Both the position numbers and the translations under genes were made by a program. Of a stretch of 64,000 nucleotides of DNA, positions 1 to 8,468 are shown piece after piece (the stretch's first letter is position 1; every line of letters begins with the position of its first letter). The DNA lies in contig CACJUH010000005.1 in NCBI GenBank assembly GCA_902596545.1, forward strand, positions 44,437-108,436. Direction: 5' to 3'. Below the pieces are notes generated by a model that had not been told where the DNA came from, did no database searches, and saw only the letters and a list, made by a program, of their open reading frames with translations. Origin of the DNA: an uncultured Candidatus Actinomarina sp. (lineage in GTDB: Bacteria > Actinomycetota > Acidimicrobiia > Actinomarinales > Actinomarinaceae).

Positions 1-275
1 AAACATTGTTATACAGACTTAATGATCCTCTAGGTTTTGGGTGGAACTTATTTAACGCACAAGAAACTACTGTTGATTATTTTTTGGAGCCAATTGTTTT
101 ATGGACAGTTATGGTCATCGTTACCCTTGCAGGGCATATGCTAAGTGTGGTTTTAGCTCATGATTTGTCAGTTAAAATATTTGGGCATCAAAAAAGCGAT
201 AAAACACAATATATTTTCTTATTCATAACAGTTGCGTTAACATTGCAGGCTTTGTTTGTACTGAGTGTTCCCTAA
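1..275 (+). CDS. C-terminal end of a polytopic membrane protein (partial)
   Basis: The reading frame is open at the window edge, so this is the 3' end of a longer gene; a TTG at position 6 is not a credible start. The visible ~90 residues hold two or three hydrophobic segments and the motif LSVVLAHDLSV followed by an SDKTQY-type stretch. I recall similar ends (LAHDRAL ... RSQYW) in actinobacterial multipass proteins labelled fenitrothion hydrolase in databases, a label with little functional meaning. The function is unknown and the family assignment is an inference from memory. Confidence 0.55.
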   Translation, partial: TLLYRLNDPLGFGWNLFNAQETTVDYFLEPIVLWTVMVIVTLAGHMLSVVLAHDLSVKIFGHQKSDKTQYIFLFITVALTLQALFVLSVP

Positions 276-319
276 AATATTCAAGCGACGTATAATTTTT
301 ACTACTAATATTTCGGTAA

Positions 320-2728
320 ATGTTAAAAATAAGTAGTAAATTAATCGTTTTATTCTTGTTTTTTCTAATTGTTTCTGCCTGTTCAAGCGGTGATTCCTCT
401 GGCCCTACATTGGTTGAGGTATCTTCTGATGAAGAAAGTGTAGATTATGAAGAAGAAAATGATGATGAGGAGGAAGATAGCGATGAAGAAGAAAATGATG
501 ATGAAATTACAGAATTTATACCTCCTGAATTACCAGATTTACCAGACCCAGCACTAAGTTCTTCTAAGTGGAATCAAGTAAATGGACCTTTTGGTGGAAC
601 AATTACAAGTATTTTTAAAGGTTCCGATGGGTACTGGGTAACTACAACAGATAATTCTGGACTCTCAGATAGCAACCTTTATTTAGTAGACAATAAAAAA
701 TTTACATGGGAGTTAAAAAAAACCATGAGTGGAAACATGGGTGGAGTTGTGGTAAATACATCAAATTCCAATCAGATAGCTTTTTATACCGAAGCAACAA
801 GCAATTCGGATTCTGGTGTTTTTATTTCTAAAGATGGAGGAACAACATGGAATGAAACAAGTATAGATGGGGGGCAATTTTCAGGCATAGCTGTCGGTAG
901 TCAAAATACTTCTACTTTATATATAGCCGGAAGATACTTTCCGAATGGAGAAGACTGTGAAGATGAAGAAGGTGAAGATGATTGTACTCCTGAAAAAAAT
1001 TCAGCAATATTTATATCTAATGATTTTGGGGCCTCGTGGACAAAATCATCCCCTATACCAAAAGGAATTTTTAAAGAAATCGAATTAGAAGAAGGACAAG
1101 AACTAGAGGAAGAAGACATAGATAAAGTAACTGTTCTCTATGTAAGCCCATCTGATGATGACCATATATTTGTTGGTACAAGTAATTTACTATTAAAAAG
1201 TAATGATCGAGGCTCGTCTTGGGAGTCTTTAAGTGACACTTTCCATAGATCAGATATTAAAGGTTTGGCAATTCATCCGAATAATCCAAACATAATTTAT
1301 GTAAGAATTGGACTTTATACATTTTCAGATTGTTCAGATGTAGATAATGATGATCCTGATTATGAAGAAAGTGTATCCAAGTATTGTCCAGGTATTTATA
1401 AAAGTACTGATGGAGGTGAAAGCTGGAAATTACTTGAAGAAGTTACCGGAGATCCATCAGAAGGTGGTGTGTATATAAATGAATATAATGATTCAGAAAT
1501 TTATTCGGTTTTCTCAAGAGAAACATTTGTGAGTAAAGATGCTGGTTTATCATCTGATATGTTCCTAAATACAAAAGAACACCCTATTATTCCCGATGTC
1601 GGTGTGGAAATAATAACTTTTGGTGAAAGTGAGTCTGAGGTATTTATGGCAGGTCTTCAAGGTGTTTATAGAACTTATGACAATGGTAAAACCTGGATTG
1701 AAACAAATACGGGTTTTGTAGGTTCTGAAGTTGTAGATCTTGTCACTGCTTTAGATGGAACTATGTATGCAACAACTTATAATCTAGGAATTTTTAAGAG
1801 TATAGATGATGGTAAAAACTGGGGTTTTGCATCATTTGGTATCAAAAGTTGGTATGGTATGCAGCTGGCAACTCACCCAGAAGATGCTGACACCGTATTT
1901 ACAACAACTAGTGGAGGGGTTTATAAATCAACAAATGCTGGGGAATCTTGGAAGCTTATTGGAGGTTCGGATCTTTGTGATGATGAAGAAGCGGGTGGAA
2001 ATTGTCACTATCACGGAATCATTGTAGAGAAAGAAGCTCCTTTTAAGGTACTTGTAGGTAGTGGTGGAGATCAGTATTCAAAAGAAGGTGTGGGGTTAAC
2101 TGGATCAGAGGACAACGGAGAAACTTGGAGAAATTCTGATGATGGTTTTGTAAGAGATGTTCATGTAAGTAAATTAATAATTGATCCAAATAACAACAAT
2201 ATATTTTATGCAACTACTCAGGGAGCTACAGAATATACAGATAAAGTTGGTGACGGAGCAGGAGTGTTTAAAAGTACTGATCGTGGTAACAACTGGACTC
2301 AAATTAACAATGGGCTTGATAGCCTTGAAACCAATATATTAACTGTAGATCCTAATGACTCTAAGACGCTCTATCTTGGAACAGATGACGACGGAGTTTA
2401 CAAAAGTACAGATGGCGGAGAAAGTTGGAAAAAATTAAATGTCTCATCTATTCCAAAATCTTTTGGTGTAGGAGATATTATTGTTGATCCACAAAATAGT
2501 AACAATATCTATATTGGGACTGTAGATTATTTTAGACTCTCAGAAAGTAGAGGCGTCTTAGGAGATTTTGGTATATATAAAAGTACCGATGGCGGAACAA
2601 CATGGGAAGAATTTAATTCAGGCCTAAAACATCTCGGTGTATTCTCTCTTGAATTGTCAGAAGAAAATAGAATCTTGTATGCCGGAACAAGAGCTGGTGG
2701 GGTTTACTGGATAAGCCTAGATAACTAA
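320..2728 (+). CDS. Secreted lipoprotein with BNR/Asp-box beta-propeller
   Basis: An 802-residue exported protein. The N-terminus is a lipoprotein signal ending in the lipobox VSAC at about residue 21, followed by a strongly acidic linker (residues ~35-65, runs of E and D). The rest contains eleven Asp-box motifs of the S/T-x-D-x-G-x-x-W type (for example STDGGESW, SNDRGSSW, STDRGNNW, STDGGTTW), the hallmark of sialidase/VPS10-like beta-propellers. I see no sialidase catalytic arginine triad, so a binding or scaffolding role on the cell surface is more likely than glycosidase activity. Its stop overlaps the stop of the convergent downstream gene by 4 nt. A TATAAT hexamer lies at about 290-295, about 24 nt before the ATG. 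Confidence 0.85.
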   Translation: MLKISSKLIVLFLFFLIVSACSSGDSSGPTLVEVSSDEESVDYEEENDDEEEDSDEEENDDEITEFIPPELPDLPDPALSSSKWNQVNGPFGGTITSIFKGSDGYWVTTTDNSGLSDSNLYLVDNKKFTWELKKTMSGNMGGVVVNTSNSNQIAFYTEATSNSDSGVFISKDGGTTWNETSIDGGQFSGIAVGSQNTSTLYIAGRYFPNGEDCEDEEGEDDCTPEKNSAIFISNDFGASWTKSSPIPKGIFKEIELEEGQELEEEDIDKVTVLYVSPSDDDHIFVGTSNLLLKSNDRGSSWESLSDTFHRSDIKGLAIHPNNPNIIYVRIGLYTFSDCSDVDNDDPDYEESVSKYCPGIYKSTDGGESWKLLEEVTGDPSEGGVYINEYNDSEIYSVFSRETFVSKDAGLSSDMFLNTKEHPIIPDVGVEIITFGESESEVFMAGLQGVYRTYDNGKTWIETNTGFVGSEVVDLVTALDGTMYATTYNLGIFKSIDDGKNWGFASFGIKSWYGMQLATHPEDADTVFTTTSGGVYKSTNAGESWKLIGGSDLCDDEEAGGNCHYHGIIVEKEAPFKVLVGSGGDQYSKEGVGLTGSEDNGETWRNSDDGFVRDVHVSKLIIDPNNNNIFYATTQGATEYTDKVGDGAGVFKSTDRGNNWTQINNGLDSLETNILTVDPNDSKTLYLGTDDDGVYKSTDGGESWKKLNVSSIPKSFGVGDIIVDPQNSNNIYIGTVDYFRLSESRGVLGDFGIYKSTDGGTTWEEFNSGLKHLGVFSLELSEENRILYAGTRAGGVYWISLDN

Positions 2729-3048
2729 ATTCTAGCTATTTTTTCTCCGTCTTTGTTCGTAAATTGTCCTGTAATAATAAGGATTAAATCTATTAATAGC
2801 CATATTCCCAAGCCTCCAAAGGTGAGAAGCATTAATATTCCAGTACCTGTTTTCCCGACATAGAATCTGTGCGCTCCAATAACTCCCAGTAGAAATGCTA
2901 AAAGCAAAGTTACAACCCACTGAGAATCACTTTCTGATGGGCTACTTTTTTTAAGAAGTTTATCTTTTTGTGCGTCAAACTCTTCTTGAGATATAACCCT
3001 ATCTCTGAGTAATTCATTTAACTTTTTAATTTCGTCTGCAGTGCTCAT
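2725..3048 (-). CDS. SHOCT-TM2 domain membrane protein
   Basis: A 107-residue protein with two recognisable parts. Residues ~5-35 form a short SHOCT-like helix pair (IKKLNELLRDRVISQEEFDA), and residues ~45-100 form a TM2 domain: two membrane helices around a turn containing GAHRFYVGK, the conserved TM2 signature. TM2 proteins are small inner-membrane proteins of unclear function, and the SHOCT segment often mediates oligomerisation. The gene lies 10 nt downstream of the M48 protease gene on the same strand and may be cotranscribed with it. Its 3' end overlaps the lipoprotein gene tail-to-tail by 4 nt. Confidence 0.85.
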   Translation of the reverse strand: MSTADEIKKLNELLRDRVISQEEFDAQKDKLLKKSSPSESDSQWVVTLLLAFLLGVIGAHRFYVGKTGTGILMLLTFGGLGIWLLIDLILIITGQFTNKDGEKIARI

Positions 3049-3058
3049 GTTTCTATTA

Positions 3059-4321
3059 CTATTGTAACTTATTTTCTATACTTGCGACCCTTTCAGCAAT
3101 TGGAGGGTGTGAGTAATAGTAAGAACTGTAAAGCGGATCGGGAGTTAAATTAGAAGCATTATCTTTAGTGAGTTTTAATAAACCAGATATCATGTGTTCT
3201 CCGTCAGTAAATTGAAAGGAAAAATCGTCTGCCTCAAATTCTCTCTTCCTAGATAAAGCAGATGTTATAGGTTTAGTGAAGAATGTATAGGAACCAATAA
3301 CTAAATAGAACATTAAAAACTTTGAATACACTGTTAAATTTTCTAATCCATGGGCTATGAAAAAATTATCGCTCTTAAATATTTCATTTAAAATATAAAA
3401 CCCTAGGAAACCAAAAACTAAAGAGCTAATTAATGTTTTACGAATATGTCCTAGTTTATAGTGACCCAGTTCGTGCCCAAGTATTGCTTCCATTTCATCA
3501 GGGTTAATTGTTTTTAGAAGTGTATCAAAAAATACAATTCTCTTGTTCTTTCCAAAGCCTGTGAAGAATGCATTACCATGTGTGCTACGCAAGCTTGCAT
3601 TCATCACAAATAAACCTTTCGATTTAAAATCGACTTTTTCTAATAATTTTTCAATTGGTTTTTTAAACTGTTCGTCATCTAATGGTTCAAATTTGTTGAA
3701 TAAAGGCATAATTAATACTGGGTATAAAAAGAAAATTATGGCCTGTAAGGTAAAGACTGCAGCAAATGCATAGATCCACCATAGATCACCCGCGCTAATA
3801 ATAATAAAAATTACAGTTGCATAAAGAATAGAAGATATTGCGCCAGAAATAAGGAGTCCTTTAAATATGTCAGTAACAAATGTTTTTCTGGTTGTTTTGT
3901 TAAAACCATGTCTTTCTTCAATCACAAAAGTTGAATATATTGATATCGGAATTGAAATTATCTCTTCAACAATTATTAAAAGCAATCCAAGAAGTACTGC
4001 TCCCAAGACATTTGATGAGGTCATGTCCATAACAGCTTGAGTTAAATAATTAAGTAGGCCCCCGATTGTAAAAATGACAAGAACAACTGAGCCAAATAAA
4101 GCAGTAAATATCTGAAATTTAATTCGATCTGTATTGTAGAGGATTGATTTTTTGTACTCTTCTTCTGTTACAACATCCTTAAATCTAGGCGGTACAGAGT
4201 CTTTGTTATTGTCAATAGATTTAAGGTTTCTTATTTTTAAATAAGTTTCTAGTAAAAACTTGATCAATATGAGAGCAATAAAAATTTGAGTAAAATTTGT
4301 TGAATTTAGAAAATCTTGCAT
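3059..4321 (-). CDS. M48 family (Ste24/CAAX-type) zinc metalloprotease
   Basis: A 420-residue integral membrane protease. The zinc motif HELGH is at about residue 280 (context GHELGHYKLGH), and the third ligand glutamate is in EFEADDFSF about 65 residues later. About seven hydrophobic segments flank the catalytic domain, as in Ste24/CAAX prenyl protease 1 proteins. The motif HGNAFFTGFGKNKRIVFFDTL is typical of the family. Bacterial members act in membrane protein quality control, since bacteria have no CAAX prenylation. Length is normal. It is probably first in a short operon with the TM2 gene. Confidence 0.93.
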   Translation of the reverse strand: MQDFLNSTNFTQIFIALILIKFLLETYLKIRNLKSIDNNKDSVPPRFKDVVTEEEYKKSILYNTDRIKFQIFTALFGSVVLVIFTIGGLLNYLTQAVMDMTSSNVLGAVLLGLLLIIVEEIISIPISIYSTFVIEERHGFNKTTRKTFVTDIFKGLLISGAISSILYATVIFIIISAGDLWWIYAFAAVFTLQAIIFFLYPVLIMPLFNKFEPLDDEQFKKPIEKLLEKVDFKSKGLFVMNASLRSTHGNAFFTGFGKNKRIVFFDTLLKTINPDEMEAILGHELGHYKLGHIRKTLISSLVFGFLGFYILNEIFKSDNFFIAHGLENLTVYSKFLMFYLVIGSYTFFTKPITSALSRKREFEADDFSFQFTDGEHMISGLLKLTKDNASNLTPDPLYSSYYYSHPPIAERVASIENKLQ

Positions 4322-4344
4322 GTATCGATTTTAGACTAAGTGCT

Positions 4345-4908
4345 TTATAACCTTAAAGTTTTTTCAATTGTTTCGTAAACTTTATCTTCAGTTTTTTCTA
4401 GATAGGATATTAATTTTGACTCCTTCTTTTCTTTTTCTTTCCAAAAGGGGGTCATAGCATTCCATATCCCTTCCCCTTTTAATTTCGAATAGAAAGAAGC
4501 ACCGACATGTACAGCAATAAGCACATAACTTAAAAAGGCAGAAAATTCATGTAAACCTATTGCTAATTCAATCCCTCCAGCGCCTATGGAAAATAGTCCT
4601 GCAATCAAAAGTCCAGTCAGTGGAAGCATTACAAGAGTAAAATATACAAGCGTATGTACAGATTTTGCGATGAACAAATGGCCTTTACGAATTTCAATAT
4701 TTGCACCCAGCAAGGTTTCAGTGTCTTTCATGTAAAAATATCTGATGAAAACAATAACTAGAAACGCAACGGCAAATAAGATTTCGAAATTTAACAAATC
4801 TGGATCTTCCAGCTCTGACAAATCTCCTACTTGTTTAAATATTCCATATGCATATAGAAATGAAAAACTCCAGTGAATAAATTTAGCTAAAGGTGTGTGA
4901 GATTTCAT
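4345..4908 (-). CDS. Cytochrome b561-like membrane protein
   Basis: A 187-residue protein with four predicted membrane helices. Histidines sit at family-typical places: HWSF near residue 12 in helix 1, a second in SVHTLVYF, and HEFSAF plus HVGASFYSKL in helices 3-4, which are plausible haem b ligands. The C-terminus (~40 residues) is highly charged and cytoplasmic. Cytochrome b561 proteins pass electrons between quinone and periplasmic or soluble partners, and some scavenge superoxide. It lies 9 nt after the isoprenyl synthase gene in the same orientation. The partner is not evident from the neighbours. Confidence 0.8.
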   Translation of the reverse strand: MKSHTPLAKFIHWSFSFLYAYGIFKQVGDLSELEDPDLLNFEILFAVAFLVIVFIRYFYMKDTETLLGANIEIRKGHLFIAKSVHTLVYFTLVMLPLTGLLIAGLFSIGAGGIELAIGLHEFSAFLSYVLIAVHVGASFYSKLKGEGIWNAMTPFWKEKEKKESKLISYLEKTEDKVYETIEKTLRL

Positions 4909-4917
4909 ACCAATATT

Positions 4918-5688
4918 TTACTGTCCAAATCTTCTTTCTCTTTGTGCGTACTCTCTTAAGCATCTCAAAAAATCAATCTTTCTAAATTCTGGCCAATATA
5001 CATCTTGAAAAATAACTTCTGAATAAGCGCTTTGCCAAAGCAAGAAGCCAGAAAGTCTAGATTCTCCACTAGTTCTTATTATCAAATCTATATCAGGGGC
5101 TTCAGGAGAATATAGGTGTTGTCTTAACTGTTCATCAGTAACGTTTTCGATCAATCTGTCAAAATCGTTTTCTTGATTCCTATTTTCGTCGATTAATCCT
5201 TTAATTGCATCTAAAATTTCCTGTCTACCTCCGTATCCAAGCGCAATTGTTAAAGTCTTCTGGCCACCTCCTCTGACTTCCTCAAGTTGTTCAATGGTTG
5301 TCTGTAAGAATTGTGGAAGAAGATCTGTGCTACCAATAAATTCAATTTTAAAATTATCAACAACGTCATCAATTAATAAATCTTCAAATAGCTCATTTAG
5401 TATCTCAAAATATGGTTCTAGTTCTTCTTTAGGTCTTGCTAAATTTTCTCTAGATAACAGCCAGCTGGTTATGTAATCAATCCCTACATCATCACACCAC
5501 GCTATACACTCTTTAAGTCTGGTCATTCCAATTCTATAAGATACTTCGAAACTTAAGAGGCCTTCTTTCCTTGCGTATCTTCTGTGACCATCATGAATTA
5601 GTCCTATATGTTTGGGAAGGTTTTCTTTTTTGAGTCTATTTTGTAGACGATTTTCATAGATTGAATAAATTAATTTTGGTGATGCCAT
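4918..5688 (-). CDS. uppS: Cis-prenyltransferase (undecaprenyl/short-chain isoprenyl diphosphate synthase)
   Basis: A 256-residue Z-isoprenyl diphosphate synthase. It extends an allylic diphosphate with isopentenyl diphosphate to give the lipid carrier used in cell-wall synthesis. The C-terminal IPP-binding signature is intact: RTSGESRLSGFLLWQSAYSE followed by a basic tail with RERRFG. The N-terminal catalytic P-loop region is unusual: it reads HDGHRRYAR where the family has DGNGRWA or DGNRRWA, so the Asp is kept but the Asn is His and the Trp is Tyr. It sits 4 nt after the aminopeptidase gene. Whether the product is long- or short-chain cannot be told from sequence alone. Confidence 0.9.
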   Translation of the reverse strand: MASPKLIYSIYENRLQNRLKKENLPKHIGLIHDGHRRYARKEGLLSFEVSYRIGMTRLKECIAWCDDVGIDYITSWLLSRENLARPKEELEPYFEILNELFEDLLIDDVVDNFKIEFIGSTDLLPQFLQTTIEQLEEVRGGGQKTLTIALGYGGRQEILDAIKGLIDENRNQENDFDRLIENVTDEQLRQHLYSPEAPDIDLIIRTSGESRLSGFLLWQSAYSEVIFQDVYWPEFRKIDFLRCLREYAQRERRFGQ

Positions 5689-5692
5689 TTGC

Positions 5693-7114
5693 TTATGAAG
5701 TAATAGCTTCTATTTCCTCAATAGTTTTGGGAGCTTTTTCGGTCATGTTCACTGGTCCGTCATTAGTGCAGATAATATCGTCTTCTATCCTAACTCCTAT
5801 ACCCAGAAGTTCTTTCGGAATTTCATGCTTAATAGTTTTTGCATTGCTAATTTCTTCTTTTTCCAGAATTGTTGCTTTTTCCATACCGAGCAGTTTTCTT
5901 CTTTCTCTAATTTTTTTTGGATCTCGTTCAATTAATGGAAATTCAATTACGGGTTTTGTTGGACGAACATAAATTCCCGGTTCAACTGTAGTCACCATTC
6001 CATCTTTGAATTGTCTAGGTTGACCGTCGACCTCTGTGCTTCCAGCATCATGTACATCAAGTCCAAGCCAGTGGCCTGTACCGTGCATAAAAAATTCAAA
6101 AAAGTGCATCATTGAAACTGTTTCATCTACTCCTAAAGGAACTAGACCTAAATTCACCATTGATTCAGATAATGATTTTATAGTATCTTCATGGAGATTT
6201 TTCATAGAGTTGCCTACAACAACTCCCTCTATTCCTAGATTCTGAGCTTTTAATACTTCGTTATATATATCTTTTTGTGGTGAAGAAAATTTCTTGTGTA
6301 TTGGAAATGTCCTAGTTACATCTGAGGAGTACATTCCGTACTCTGCTGCTGCATCAATTAAAAGGAGTTCTCCTTCATTAAGAATTTCTCTATTTGTTGA
6401 ATAATGGAGAATACAAGAGTTATCACCGCCTGCAACAATTGATGGGTATCCTAGTCTTTCTGCTCCATTGTCATAAAATACTTTTTCCATTTCGGCCGCA
6501 ATCTGATACTCGTATTTTCCTGGCTCAGTGTGTTTCATAGCTTCAATATGACCTAATACTGTTATGTCACAGGCTGTTTTTAATAGCTCCAACTCGCCAT
6601 TATTTTTAATTAATCGTAATTCTGAAATCAAGGGAGACAATGAATGTAGAGTTGCTTTACTAAACTCAGACCCTCTCTGATCATAAGGAATAGCGTGTGC
6701 TAAGCCGTCTCTGTCATATTGTTCAAAAAATGGAGAAGAATAATCGCAATATACATCTGTTACATCCTCAAGAAGATTTCCAAGTTCTTTTTGGTAATCA
6801 TTAAATGAATAAGCTTTTGTTGCATTATATTTTTCTAATGCACCCTCCTGTCCAATTCTTTTTCCATCCCATGTTTCCATTTCTTCATTGCGATCCTGAA
6901 CAAATAGATGCAGTTCGGGCGTTGAATCTTTAATTACAATAACAGCGTGAGCTTCAGGCTCAGGCCATTCAGTTAAGTAGTAGAAATTTGAATCTTGTCT
7001 GAACGGATACCAGGTATCATTATTTCTATATGTAATTTTTCCACTATGAATTAGGACTGCTCCATTTCCAATTTGTTGTGCTAAATGTTTTCTTGCGTCG
7101 GTAGAATTATTCAT
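5693..7114 (-). CDS. pepP: Xaa-Pro aminopeptidase (M24B)
   Basis: A 473-residue aminopeptidase P. The N-terminal domain (~1-170) has the creatinase-like fold typical of PepP, including WPEPEAHAVIV. The C-terminal pita-bread domain has all five metal ligands: Asp in LLIDAAAEY and in SSDVTRTFP, His in HGTGHWLGLDVHD, Glu in VEPGIY and Glu in GVRIEDD. It removes an N-terminal residue that precedes proline, using two Mn ions in the cytoplasm. It is the first gene of a tight cluster with the isoprenyl synthase. Length is normal for the long PepP type. Confidence 0.95.
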   Translation of the reverse strand: MNNSTDARKHLAQQIGNGAVLIHSGKITYRNNDTWYPFRQDSNFYYLTEWPEPEAHAVIVIKDSTPELHLFVQDRNEEMETWDGKRIGQEGALEKYNATKAYSFNDYQKELGNLLEDVTDVYCDYSSPFFEQYDRDGLAHAIPYDQRGSEFSKATLHSLSPLISELRLIKNNGELELLKTACDITVLGHIEAMKHTEPGKYEYQIAAEMEKVFYDNGAERLGYPSIVAGGDNSCILHYSTNREILNEGELLLIDAAAEYGMYSSDVTRTFPIHKKFSSPQKDIYNEVLKAQNLGIEGVVVGNSMKNLHEDTIKSLSESMVNLGLVPLGVDETVSMMHFFEFFMHGTGHWLGLDVHDAGSTEVDGQPRQFKDGMVTTVEPGIYVRPTKPVIEFPLIERDPKKIRERRKLLGMEKATILEKEEISNAKTIKHEIPKELLGIGVRIEDDIICTNDGPVNMTEKAPKTIEEIEAITS

Positions 7115-7159
7115 CTATTGAATAAGAATAATGTACAACAGTCCCAAATTGCTAGTGTT

Positions 7160-7966
7160 TTATGTAGAAATCAAGAATTTATCTAATACTTGGTTCCATG
7201 AATTTTCGTTATGCTTCCCGTTTGGTAGTTGAATAAAGTTTGTCTCAATATTGTTTTCTTTGATAGTTTCATTAATTTTTTTTACACCAGAAACGTAGAA
7301 GTCATTATTGTTAGTGTAATCTAAACCCCATTCAGCAGGTTTAATACTGTTTGCTTTATCTTCAAAAATTTCACCTTCTTCAGAACCAACTGATATATTA
7401 CATATAACTTTCTTATTGAGGTTCTTTAGGTCATTTATAAAATCTGTATATCCATACCAAAATGCAGGAGAAAATGAAATAACATTATCAAAGGCGGGGT
7501 ATAAAATTGATGTTTTTATTGACATTAGACCACCCATTGACGATCCCATAACAATCCTTTTAGTCGAACTAAATTCAACATCATAATCATCTAAGACTAT
7601 AGGCAAGTACTGTTCAACAATTGATTGTATATGACTGATTGCATAGTTGTTGATTCTACTTGGCGGATAGGGGTTGTATTGTTTTTTTCTATTTTTATTT
7701 GATGTAACTCCCATGACGAAGTATCCGTTTTCGCTATTGTTCTCATGCTTTAAAAGCAGTTCCTCTAGGTTAAACGAGTAGCCAAATGCACTTTTTGAGT
7801 CTAAAAAAAGATTCTCTGCATCAAAAGAAAGAATAAAATGCGTTATTCTTCTGAATTTCGGAAATCTTACGATAAAACAGTTGGAGTCTTCTATGTCGAT
7901 ATCAACAACAGGTTGGCTTATAAAAATATTGTCAAAAGCATTCTCATATTTTGAAAATAGGAGCAT
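7160..7966 (-). CDS. Putative esterase, enterochelin-esterase/esterase D-like alpha/beta hydrolase
   Basis: A 268-residue hydrolase without signal peptide. The nucleophile elbow is MGSSMGGLMS (about residue 141), typical of the putative esterase family (PF00756). A likely acid follows in the SVGSEEGEIFED region, and the catalytic His is in LPNGKHNENSW near the C-terminus. The family includes S-formylglutathione hydrolase, enterochelin esterase and mycolyltransferases, and substrate cannot be assigned. The gene starts 4 nt after argR on the same strand and is probably cotranscribed with it, but there is no evident arginine link. Confidence 0.75.
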   Translation of the reverse strand: MLLFSKYENAFDNIFISQPVVDIDIEDSNCFIVRFPKFRRITHFILSFDAENLFLDSKSAFGYSFNLEELLLKHENNSENGYFVMGVTSNKNRKKQYNPYPPSRINNYAISHIQSIVEQYLPIVLDDYDVEFSSTKRIVMGSSMGGLMSIKTSILYPAFDNVISFSPAFWYGYTDFINDLKNLNKKVICNISVGSEEGEIFEDKANSIKPAEWGLDYTNNNDFYVSGVKKINETIKENNIETNFIQLPNGKHNENSWNQVLDKFLIST

Positions 7967-7970
7967 TCAG

Positions 7971-8432
7971 TTAGTTTATATTGTTCTCAATAGTGTTTGC
8001 TACATCTTTAGCTATCTTTTCATTTGGAGTGATTATTAAAACTACATTGTCTCCAGCAATTGATGCAACTATACCTTCAATGTACAAGTTATCAATTGAC
8101 TCAGCGATTACTTGAGCAGCAGCAGTAGTTGTCTTAACAACAACTTGGTTAGAAACTGACTCTATTTCTAAAACAAAGTCTTGAAGTGCTCTTTTGGCTA
8201 TTTTATATTGAGCGTTGTTATCTTGATTTTTTGGTAACAAGTAAACCAACCTACCATTTTTTAATCTTTTCTTTATAGCTCCAAGCTCATTTAAGTCTCT
8301 TGACAGAGTGGCTTGCGTAATAACTGTCCCATTCTTTTTAAGCATTCCTTTAAGTTGATTCTGTGATGAAATATTCCCAGAATCAATAAAGTCAGCAATC
8401 AGCTTTTGTCTTTGAATAGTTGCTTTTGTCAT
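7971..8432 (-). CDS. argR: Arginine repressor
   Basis: ArgR is the hexameric repressor that uses L-arginine as co-repressor. The N-terminal winged helix-turn-helix contains TQATLSRDLNELGAIKK (the canonical TQATxSRDLxELG signature), and the C-terminal oligomerisation/arginine domain contains GIVASIAGDNVVLII. I chose the ATG at 8432 (protein starts MTKATIQRQK, ~153 residues, normal length) over a TTG at 8468 because the longer form would encode a non-family N-terminus and would put the operator inside the gene. No arginine biosynthesis genes are adjacent, so it acts in trans and probably on itself. Confidence 0.93.
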   Translation of the reverse strand: MTKATIQRQKLIADFIDSGNISSQNQLKGMLKKNGTVITQATLSRDLNELGAIKKRLKNGRLVYLLPKNQDNNAQYKIAKRALQDFVLEIESVSNQVVVKTTTAAAQVIAESIDNLYIEGIVASIAGDNVVLIITPNEKIAKDVANTIENNIN

Positions 8433-8433
8433 A

Positions 8434-8467
8434 TTTATAAATATACATTTGTTTGTATATTTATACA
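8434..8467. promoter_or_regulatory. Tandem ARG-box operator upstream of argR
   Basis: Two 14-bp sites fit the core pattern TG-n-AT-n4-AT-n-CA. TGTATATTTATACA (8454-8467) is a full match to that pattern, and TTTATAAATATACA (8434-8447) has one change, G to T. Their starts are 20 bp apart, close to two helical turns as in known ARG-box pairs. They abut and overlap the likely -10 region of argR. A 9-bp inverted repeat (8439-8447 with 8454-8462) spans both. Autoregulation by ArgR is inferred from family knowledge. Confidence 0.6.
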
Positions 8468-8468
8468 A

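Noticed and set aside
1..275. Complete small membrane protein starting at TTG 6
   Set aside because: The frame is open to the window edge and the sequence resembles the end of longer multipass proteins, so it is treated as partial.
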